Assembly (NCBI GenBank): GCA_021442845.1
Contig: JABUSD010000267.1
Location: 1 to 5,092, forward strand
Reading direction: 5' to 3'
Length of the DNA stretch: 5,092 nucleotides
Source of the DNA: Holdemanella sp.
Lineage (GTDB): Bacteria; Bacillota_I; Bacilli_A; Erysipelotrichales; Erysipelotrichaceae
Part shown: positions 1 through 5,092 of the stretch, piece after piece
Position numbering within the stretch: position 1 is the stretch's first letter
Layout: every line of letters begins with the position of its first letter
Position numbers and translations under genes: made by a program
The notes under the pieces: model-generated
The model's database searches: none
Told to the model about the DNA's origin: nothing
What the model saw: only the letters and a program-made list of their open reading frames with translations

Positions 1-3
1 TTT

Positions 4-930
4 TTATTTGTTATTTTCTGGATTTACAAGTTCATAATCGTTATCTGGATTATAACGTGTTACAAGTTCATCATACAATGTCTTTTCATCTTCTTTTTCG
101 GATGCGATCAGTTTAGCAGCAAAAAGGGCATCCGGATATTTCTGGATAGTATCCATTGTCACTTCTTCCACAGGGGCGCAGAATGTATAGTCTCCATTCT
201 TTCCAGCTACCCATACATTTTTATTGATATGATTGTCTGGTACATATTTTTTCAGCATCGTACCAATAGCCAGTTCTTCTGGATATAGACACATCTTAAA
301 GTTTGTGGAACAGTAATACATATTCTCGGCCAATAGCTTGGCACTGGCATTGGAAATGATAAACCATGGATAAGTAAGATATACGGTATCATCATTTTCA
401 ATCTTACGCTTTTTGAATGGCTTGCATACCTTTGCGGTTGCAGTATTCATCGCCCGTATCAGTTTTGATTTCTGGAAGTCATAAGAGTTTGTAAAGAAGG
501 AATATTCTTCTACACGGCTCTTTAATTCCTTATCTGTATTCGTATCTGATTTTACATAGTAGACATCCTTACCATTTAATGATGTCAGGAATGCATCCAT
601 AGCTTCTTTAGATACGATAGGAAGCATTCCATCTGTTAGTGTAATAAAGTAATCAAATTCAAATTCAGCTTCATCACTATAGCTCTGTGCATCCATAATC
701 TGATATAGCTGACCTCTTGGCAGTGATAAATCCGCTGGCAAGGCAATCTGCTGACGATTGGAAATATGCAATTCTGCATCATCAGCAAACGATAAGAAGA
801 TATTATCACGTGTATCATCATCATTGATCATCACAAAGACATGGTCACCTTTACTAATAAGATAATCGATTGTCTTGGCAACTTCATCAAAGTTATTTCC
901 TGTATATAACATACAATATGCAATTTTCAT
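4..930 (-). CDS. GT14-like (core-2/I-branching type) glycosyltransferase
   Basis: A 308-residue protein with no signal peptide or membrane helix, so probably cytoplasmic. It resembles bacterial GT14 proteins, often annotated beta-1,6-N-acetylglucosaminyltransferase. The N-terminal strand MKIAYCMLYTG (1-11) is followed by a helix and a second strand, HVFVMINDDD (30-39), at the place where GT14 proteins usually have an 'ifiHiD' strand. DYFITLTDGMLPI (93-105) matches the family's 'dyfilLSGqDyPi' segment, and YPWFIISNASAKLL (187-200) and YPEELAIGTML (216-226) match the 'W.ilsr..v..l' and 'p.E.ffqT' segments; E218 or E219 is the best catalytic-base candidate. The length fits the family. The usual SGqD is replaced by TDGM, so donor and acceptor are uncertain. 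The ATG is supported by AAAGGAG (plus positions 938-944) seven bases upstream. It is transcribed away from the LCP genes and ends three bases from the window edge, so no terminator is visible. A related uncharacterised GT-A enzyme is possible. Confidence 0.65.
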   Translation of the reverse strand: MKIAYCMLYTGNNFDEVAKTIDYLISKGDHVFVMINDDDTRDNIFLSFADDAELHISNRQQIALPADLSLPRGQLYQIMDAQSYSDEAEFEFDYFITLTDGMLPIVSKEAMDAFLTSLNGKDVYYVKSDTNTDKELKSRVEEYSFFTNSYDFQKSKLIRAMNTATAKVCKPFKKRKIENDDTVYLTYPWFIISNASAKLLAENMYYCSTNFKMCLYPEELAIGTMLKKYVPDNHINKNVWVAGKNGDYTFCAPVEEVTMDTIQKYPDALFAAKLIASEKEDEKTLYDELVTRYNPDNDYELVNPENNK

Positions 931-956
931 AGATTGGCTCCTTTACGTACTTTATA

Positions 957-985
957 AGTATAGCACTATTCGAATGGAATCGCAT
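957..985 (-). promoter_or_regulatory. Predicted promoter of the GT14-like gene
   Basis: Read on the minus strand, an extended -10, TGCTATACT, occupies 965-957, with the hexamer TATACT at 962-957 matching TATAAT in five of six bases. A weak -35, ATGCGA, lies at 985-980 with a 17-base spacer. Transcription would start near 950, giving a leader of about 20 bases that contains the AAAGGAG ribosome binding site. The weak -35 is offset by the TGn extension. Predicted by eye. Confidence 0.55.
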
Positions 986-1000
986 ATTTTTTCATCTTAT

Positions 1001-1030
1001 TTGTATAAAAACAATAGTTTGTGGTATTAT
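1001..1030 (+). promoter_or_regulatory. Predicted promoter of the tandem LCP operon
   Basis: An extended -10, TGGTATTAT, spans 1022-1030; its hexamer TATTAT (1025-1030) matches consensus in five of six bases. A partial -35, TTGTAT (1001-1006), sits 18 bases upstream. The start of transcription would be near 1037, leaving a leader of about 20 bases with GAGAGGA at 1041-1047 as ribosome binding site. The -35 elements of this promoter and of the divergent glycosyltransferase promoter are 15 bases apart, so a regulator bound between them could affect both. Confidence 0.6.
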
Positions 1031-1056
1031 CATATAGATTGAGAGGACTGTTTAAA

Positions 1057-2601
1057 ATGGCACAAACAACAAAGAAAAAGAAAAAACGCAGAAGTAGAGG
1101 AATCATCGGTTTTATTATTTCTTTATTTATGTTAGTTGTGGCAATTGCTTTGCCAATCCAGGTCTTTAAGCTAAAGATCCTTCCTATGGCATATTTCATT
1201 TTGCTGACAATTATCATTCTTTCCTTAGCGTTTGTATTATTTATTATAAGAACCTTTAAGGCAAAGAGGTTTACAAGATTCTTATGTACGATTTTATGTT
1301 TAGTTTTAACGGTTGTATTAACGGTAGGAAATGTATATATCTATAAGACAGGACAGATGTTTGAACAGATTACAAATCTTACAACGAAGACAACCAATAC
1401 GATTACCTTAACAACAATGGCCAATTCTCCCATTCAGGAAGCTGCTGAATTAGAGGGAAAACGCGTGGGAATTATTCCTGAAATAGATCAGGAAGGAACA
1501 CAGAGAGCCTTGGATGAATTAAAGGATATCAATTTCAAAACAATTGAATATGAAGATGTCTATACATGTGCGGATGATCTATATGATGGCTCTATTGATG
1601 CGATGGTATTAAATGATGCCTTTTTAGGAATTCTGCATGATGAAGAACGCTTTACATTGTTCACAACACAGACAAAGCAGATTCATAAGACAATCTTCTA
1701 TACGGATAGAGAAAAGGTTTTGGATGTAACTGCGGATCGTGTGGATGTGGAAAGTGAACCATTTGTTGTATTGATCTGTGGAAATGATTCCTATGGAAGT
1801 TTAAATGAAGTATCCAGATGCGATGTCAATATGCTTGTGACAGTCAACCCAAATACAGGTACGATTTTAATGTCATCGATTCCAAGAGATTTCTATGTGG
1901 AAGTCAAAGGAAATGACGAAGAGATTCCAGCTGGAAGCATGGATAAATTGACACATACAGGATTATTAGGCATTGAAACAACAGAAGCATCTTTAGAGAA
2001 CCTGTTAGGAATCAATATCAACTATACTGTCCGTGTTAACTTCTCAAGCCTTGTGAAACTGGTTGATGCCTTAGGTGGTGTCGATGTTAAAGTTGAAAAG
2101 GGATTGGCTGTTGATACATTCTATTCCAATAGTACATTAGAAGGAGTCAAGGAAGGGATGAACCACCTTGATGGGGAAAGAGCTTTAGCCTTTGCTCGTG
2201 AAAGACATGCTTATGAAGATGGTGATAACCAGCGTGTTATCAACCAGCAGATTGTCTTATCAGCTATTATCAATAAAATGACAAGCCCATCTATGATTTT
2301 ACATTATGGAACCTTTGTGGATGCGATTGGTGGTGCTTTTGAAACGGATATGCCAAATGAAGATATTCAGAAGTTCTTACGTTTTGAAATCAGTCATTTC
2401 CCTAACTGGAAATTTGAATCACATGCGATGTATGGATATAGCTCCTATGAATACTGTATGATGTTAGGTGGTACTGCCTTTGTCTTCATTCCAGAACCAT
2501 TATCGGTTGAATGTGGATCGAAGAAGATTAAAGCTGTATTGGATGGACAATCATCGGATACTGTCAATGAAGCAGATTATATACCAACTTATGAGTACTA
2601 A
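1057..2601 (+). CDS. LCP-family glycopolymer transferase, first paralog (CpsA-like)
   Basis: A 514-residue LytR-CpsA-Psr protein. The family moves undecaprenyl-pyrophosphate-linked polymers (teichoic acid, capsule) to peptidoglycan on the outer membrane face. A Lys/Arg-rich N-terminus (6-14) precedes three membrane helices at about 16-34, 42-64 and 74-96; the basic loop 65-74 puts the C-terminus outside. Residues 115-220 form an accessory domain resembling part of a type-3 solute-binding protein (LEGKRVGI near 132, then DAMVLND). The LCP domain follows, about 235-445: D244 in GNDSYG, R254 and D256 in SRCDVN, R277 in IPRD, K297 in DKLTHTG, R381/R383 in ARERHAY, R393 and Q397. The spacings D244-D256, D256-R277 and R383-R393-Q397 agree with those I recall for pneumococcal Cps2A, so it should be active. 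Cys replaces the usual Ser at 255. ATG 1057 is chosen over the in-frame GTG at 1021 because GAGAGGA lies nine bases upstream and the GTG overlaps the -10. The polymer carried is unknown. Confidence 0.93.
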   Translation: MAQTTKKKKKRRSRGIIGFIISLFMLVVAIALPIQVFKLKILPMAYFILLTIIILSLAFVLFIIRTFKAKRFTRFLCTILCLVLTVVLTVGNVYIYKTGQMFEQITNLTTKTTNTITLTTMANSPIQEAAELEGKRVGIIPEIDQEGTQRALDELKDINFKTIEYEDVYTCADDLYDGSIDAMVLNDAFLGILHDEERFTLFTTQTKQIHKTIFYTDREKVLDVTADRVDVESEPFVVLICGNDSYGSLNEVSRCDVNMLVTVNPNTGTILMSSIPRDFYVEVKGNDEEIPAGSMDKLTHTGLLGIETTEASLENLLGININYTVRVNFSSLVKLVDALGGVDVKVEKGLAVDTFYSNSTLEGVKEGMNHLDGERALAFARERHAYEDGDNQRVINQQIVLSAIINKMTSPSMILHYGTFVDAIGGAFETDMPNEDIQKFLRFEISHFPNWKFESHAMYGYSSYEYCMMLGGTAFVFIPEPLSVECGSKKIKAVLDGQSSDTVNEADYIPTYEY

Positions 2602-2609
2602 GAGGTGAT
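2602..2609 (+). promoter_or_regulatory. Ribosome binding site of the second LCP gene in the 11-base gap
   Basis: The 11 bases between the first LCP stop (2599-2601) and the next ATG (2613) are almost wholly a strong Shine-Dalgarno sequence, GAGGTGAT, extended by the A of the stop codon. GAGG ends seven bases before the ATG. There is no room for a promoter or terminator, so the two genes should be co-transcribed and possibly translationally coupled. Confidence 0.85.
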
Positions 2610-2612
2610 ACT

Positions 2613-4379
2613 ATGAGTAAAAAGATAGTTAAGAAGAAAAGAAGCAAGTTTTTTACCGCCTTTTCAATAATCTTATCCATTGTATTATTAGGATTCTGTG
2701 CAGCTTTTATTTATCAGCTTAAGAATATGAATGTCCTTCCGGATTCATTGTTTCTGCCCGCATCGGTTGCACTTGTCCTATTTTGTGTAGTCTTTGTATT
2801 TTTACAGTTCTTCTATACAAAGAAGATCTTCTCAAAAATCTTTGTTTCACTTCTTGTGATCTGCTTATGCATTGGTACAGGATTTGGAAATTATTATTTA
2901 TATAAGACAGCCAATACAATGCAGAAGGTAACAAAGAAAGATGATAAGAAAATCAAGAATACCGTTTCTGTCATTGTGAATAAATCCAGCAATATTGAAA
3001 AGCTTAGCCAATTGAAAGGCAAGAAGGTTGGTAAACTTAAAAATATTGATACCGAAGGTACAAAGAAAGCTTTAACACAGATTCGTAAGGATCTGGAATT
3101 AGAAAAAAAGGCAGATCTTCCATTTACAACCGAAGATGTCAACAGTGTACAGGAAGCTGTCAACATGTTATATGAAGAAAAACTGGATGCGATTATTCTT
3201 AATGAAGCCTATCGTTCCAATGTATTGGAAATGGAAGCTTTTGCGGATTTCAATGATAAGACTACGGTGATTCATAAAACAGTATTCTATACCAAGGATA
3301 CCAATGAACCATTGGCAGTATCCGATATTACCCAGACACCATTCAATATCCTGATCAGTGGAAATGATAGTTATGGAGAAATCGGATCGGAAGTATCGCG
3401 AAGTGATGTGAATATGGTTGTGACAATCAATCCATTGACATCTACCGTATTGCTGACAAGTATTCCACGTGATGCCTATGTTACAACGGTTTGTGATGCG
3501 ACGGATGTCTGTGCTTATGGGGGCATGGATAAATTAACCCATACGGGAATTCATGGTGTCAATGTCACAAAGCGTACCGTTGAAAATATGCTGAATATTG
3601 AAATCAACTATACATTTGTTGTAAACTTCTCAAGTCTGACAAGCATTGTAGATGCTCTAGGTGGAATTGATATAGAAGTGCCACAGGGAATGGCTGTTCA
3701 TAGATTCTATTCGGATAGCTCTTTAGAAGGGGTTACAGAAGGATTGAACCACTTGAATGGAGATCGTGCCTTAGCTTTCTCCCGTGAAAGAAAAGCCTAT
3801 CTGGATGGGGATTTACAGCGTGTCCGTAACCAGCAGATTGTCTTAGAGGCCATTTTTGAAAAGGCAACATCCCCTTCTATCATTACCCAGTATGCCTCTT
3901 TGATGGATGCCCTTGCCAATGCCTTCCAGACCAATCTATCGGTGAATGAAATTACGGATTTGATTAAATTCCAGATTCAGACAGGAACAAGCTGGAAATT
4001 TGAAAACTATCAGGTCATCGGATATAGTGATATGCTTGTCTGTGCTGAAGCGGGACAGGAATTATCGGTTATCGTTCCTTATGCGGAAGCCATTGATATT
4101 TCCCATAGAAAGATTGAAGCGGTATTGAAAGGGGAATCTTCAACAACGATTGAAGATACATTTGATGCCAACTCATCCCAGGGTACTTTAAGTAGAGAAG
4201 AGATTGATGCCCAGATTGATGCAGATCTATATGGTTCCTATTATAGCTATGACTATTATTATGATCCAAATACCCAGAATGTATATGGAGGTGTAACGGT
4301 CTATGAACCAACGACATCCGAACCATATGGGAATGAATCAGGATCAGAAGAATTCGATCCTAGCCAGACTTTACAATAA
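2613..4379 (+). CDS. LCP-family glycopolymer transferase, second paralog with Tyr-rich C-terminal tail
   Basis: A 588-residue LCP protein paralogous to the gene just upstream, with the same layout and presumed role: attaching lipid-linked glycan to the wall outside the membrane. A basic N-terminus is followed by membrane helices at about 13-34, 46-68 and 76-98, with a basic cytoplasmic loop at 69-75. The accessory solute-binding-like domain (about 117-228) carries LKGKKVGKLKNIDTEGT and LDAIILNEA. LCP residues are complete: D252 in GNDSYG, R263/D265 in SRSDVN, R286 in IPRD, K307 in DKLTHTG, R391/R393 in SRERKAY, R403 and Q407. It differs from its neighbour in a CX4C pair (C295, C300) in the loop before DKLTHTG and in a tail from about 511. 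The tail is acidic, Ser/Thr-rich and has a Tyr cluster at 540-550 (GSYYSYDYYYDP). It has no LPXTG motif or further membrane helix. The ATG is fixed by the strong ribosome binding site. Specific polymer not inferable. Confidence 0.93.
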   Translation: MSKKIVKKKRSKFFTAFSIILSIVLLGFCAAFIYQLKNMNVLPDSLFLPASVALVLFCVVFVFLQFFYTKKIFSKIFVSLLVICLCIGTGFGNYYLYKTANTMQKVTKKDDKKIKNTVSVIVNKSSNIEKLSQLKGKKVGKLKNIDTEGTKKALTQIRKDLELEKKADLPFTTEDVNSVQEAVNMLYEEKLDAIILNEAYRSNVLEMEAFADFNDKTTVIHKTVFYTKDTNEPLAVSDITQTPFNILISGNDSYGEIGSEVSRSDVNMVVTINPLTSTVLLTSIPRDAYVTTVCDATDVCAYGGMDKLTHTGIHGVNVTKRTVENMLNIEINYTFVVNFSSLTSIVDALGGIDIEVPQGMAVHRFYSDSSLEGVTEGLNHLNGDRALAFSRERKAYLDGDLQRVRNQQIVLEAIFEKATSPSIITQYASLMDALANAFQTNLSVNEITDLIKFQIQTGTSWKFENYQVIGYSDMLVCAEAGQELSVIVPYAEAIDISHRKIEAVLKGESSTTIEDTFDANSSQGTLSREEIDAQIDADLYGSYYSYDYYYDPNTQNVYGGVTVYEPTTSEPYGNESGSEEFDPSQTLQ

Positions 4380-4404
4380 AACCACGAAAGTGGTTTTTCT
4401 TTTT
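4378..4404 (+). terminator. Intrinsic terminator overlapping the second LCP stop codon
   Basis: A perfect 8-bp stem, AAAACCAC (4378-4385) with GTGGTTTT (4390-4397), encloses a GAAA tetraloop closed by a C-G pair, the stable GNRA type. A T-rich run (TTTTTCTTTTT, 4394-4404) follows. The left arm begins with the last two bases of the TAA stop (4377-4379), so a ribosome at the stop codon would cover part of the hairpin. It should end the two-gene LCP transcript and insulate the next gene. Confidence 0.85.
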
Positions 4405-4423
4405 GTATATTCTAGTATATAAT
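4395..4423 (+). promoter_or_regulatory. Predicted promoter of the CapD-like gene
   Basis: A consensus -10, TATAAT, is at 4418-4423. The best -35 at a 17-base spacing is TTTTCT (4395-4400), a three-of-six match inside the terminator T-run. The overlapping TATACT at 4423-4428 is an alternative -10. Transcription would start near 4430, giving a leader of about 19 bases with GAGGG (4439-4443) five bases before the ATG. The weak -35 suggests dependence on an activator or on A/T-rich upstream DNA. Confidence 0.55.
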
Positions 4424-4428
4424 ATACT
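4414..4428. repeat. Perfect 15-bp palindrome covering the -10 (possible operator)
   Basis: AGTATAT-A-ATATACT is a perfect inverted repeat of two 7-base arms around a single A at 4421. It fully covers the predicted TATAAT. A dimeric repressor bound here would block RNA polymerase. In AT-rich DNA such a palindrome could also be a by-product of two overlapping -10-like hexamers (TATAAT and TATACT), so its regulatory role is inferred only. Confidence 0.4.
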
Positions 4429-4448
4429 TTAGTGAATTGAGGGACGCT

Positions 4449-5092
4449 ATGGAATCATTATATAAAACGAAAATATACCAGAACTTTAGAGATATGTTAA
4501 TCAGTTTAATTGATGTGATTATCGTATTCTTCAGTTATGGATTTGTATTCCTGTTGAATAATAATTTCTTCTTAGATGGACGATTTTTACATTTTACAAA
4601 ATATATCATCTTAGCTATGGTTTTTGTGCTTGTGTTGCACTTTATCGCAGGAAGACTATTTAAAACACAAAAGAGTTTATGGGCTTATACAGGACCATCT
4701 GAAGTATATCGAGCAGCTGGATGTACCTTATTCTGTATGATTATTATGGTATGCTTCTCTTTATATATGGGATTGTTCCATATCAGTTTAATCATCATGG
4801 CAGAACTGATTGCCTTTGTATGCTGCTTAGGCATCCGTCTGTTGTATAGAACATATCGCCGTTATGCCATGCATGCCGATCGTAAGCAGAATGCCCTGAT
4901 TATTGGAGCAGGGGCAGCTGGTTATATCATGTTGTCAGAAATCTATCGTAATGAACGATATCCATACAATGTGGTTGGTTTTCTGGATGATTATAAGACA
5001 AAAGGAACGATTATCAGTGGAAAACCCGTATTAGGTACAATTGAAGAGGTAAGTAAAATCGCAAAGGAAAATAAGGTAACCCTCGCCCGTGG
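4449..5092 (+). CDS. CapD/EpsC-like membrane nucleotide-sugar epimerase/dehydratase, 5' part
   Basis: The first 214 codons of a gene running off the window. It fits the CapD/FlaA1/EpsC-type polysaccharide biosynthesis family, whose members act on UDP-sugars (4,6-dehydratase or epimerase) at the inner membrane face. Four hydrophobic helices are at about 15-37, 52-70, 90-110 and 113-132. SLWAYTGPSEVYRAAG (76-91) matches the family's 'WRYaS..El.rv' segment, and GIRLLYRTYRR (128-138) leads into a CoA_binding_3-type Rossmann fold with ALIIGAGAAG (149-158, GxGxxG) and VVGFLDDYKTKG (175-186), then GKPVLGTIEEV. The catalytic SDR domain lies beyond the edge, so reaction and substrate cannot be read. 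Polyprenyl-phosphate sugar transferases (WbaP type) share this N-terminal layout, but the GAGAAG and K.G..I.GkPVLG pattern favours CapD. ATG 4449 has GAGGG five bases upstream. It sits behind a terminator with its own promoter, so is probably the first gene of a separate transcript. Confidence 0.85.
   Translation, partial: MESLYKTKIYQNFRDMLISLIDVIIVFFSYGFVFLLNNNFFLDGRFLHFTKYIILAMVFVLVLHFIAGRLFKTQKSLWAYTGPSEVYRAAGCTLFCMIIMVCFSLYMGLFHISLIIMAELIAFVCCLGIRLLYRTYRRYAMHADRKQNALIIGAGAAGYIMLSEIYRNERYPYNVVGFLDDYKTKGTIISGKPVLGTIEEVSKIAKENKVTLAR

Noticed and set aside
636..824. Short minus-strand frame of 62 codons inside the glycosyltransferase gene
   Set aside because: It is an alternate frame of the same strand within the glycosyltransferase coding sequence and shows no independent start signal or family feature.
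948..960. Imperfect palindrome TACTT-TAT-AAGTA near the glycosyltransferase promoter as an operator shared with the CapD promoter
   Set aside because: The arms are only five bases, and the sequence shared with the 4414-4428 palindrome is just AGTATA, which is expected by chance in AT-rich promoters.
1021..1056. In-frame upstream GTG start extending the first LCP protein by 12 residues
   Set aside because: The GTG overlaps the predicted extended -10, lacks a good ribosome binding site, and would place non-basic residues before the Lys/Arg-rich N-terminus. ATG 1057 has GAGAGGA at a suitable distance.
966..1217. Minus-strand open frame opposite the first LCP promoter and N-terminus
   Set aside because: It covers the divergent promoters and the strand opposite membrane-helix codons, whose T-rich codons yield a shadow frame; no family resemblance and no convincing ribosome binding site.
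2719..4326. Several minus-strand open frames of 71-90 codons inside the second LCP gene
   Set aside because: They lie wholly antisense to a clear LCP coding sequence, have low-complexity translations and no recognisable motif.
4449..5092. WbaP-type polyprenyl-phosphate sugar transferase as identity of the last gene
   Set aside because: The membrane layout alone allows it, but the GAGAAG nucleotide-binding motif, the GFLDDYKTKG segment and GKPVLG fit CapD/EpsC better. The decisive catalytic domain is outside the window.

Overview
The window looks like part of a cell-surface polysaccharide locus from a low-GC Gram-positive bacterium (Bacillota). The signs are AT-rich DNA, strong AGGAG-type ribosome binding sites, extended -10 promoters, and the LytR-CpsA-Psr (LCP) and CapD-like families. 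An Erysipelotrichia-type gut Firmicute is my best guess, but it rests only on general protein resemblance. I see no mobile element, CRISPR array, tRNA or rRNA.

Layout, left to right: (1) a minus-strand gene (4-930) for a probable soluble glycosyltransferase resembling the GT14 core-2/I-branching family; (2) a 126-base divergent intergenic region with a promoter on each strand; (3) two tandem plus-strand LCP genes (1057-2601 and 2613-4379), 11 bases apart and clearly paralogous, each with three membrane helices, a substrate-binding-protein-like accessory domain and a complete set of LCP catalytic residues; (4) an intrinsic terminator that begins inside the second LCP stop codon, followed at once by a new promoter whose -10 lies in a perfect 15-bp palindrome; (5) the first 214 codons of a membrane-bound CapD/EpsC-type nucleotide-sugar epimerase/dehydratase, cut by the window edge.

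In a working model, the CapD-like protein and genes beyond the window make activated sugars and assemble a lipid-linked glycan. The GT14-like enzyme may add a sugar to that glycan or to another acceptor. The two LCP proteins would transfer the finished polymer from undecaprenyl pyrophosphate to the cell wall on the outer membrane face. The families are established; the joint pathway is inferred from gene neighbourhood. I do not see a wholly new system. The most distinctive points are the paired LCP proteins with accessory domains, the Tyr-rich tail and Cys pair found only in the second, active-site-adjacent cysteines found only in the first, and the compact terminator/promoter/palindrome junction.
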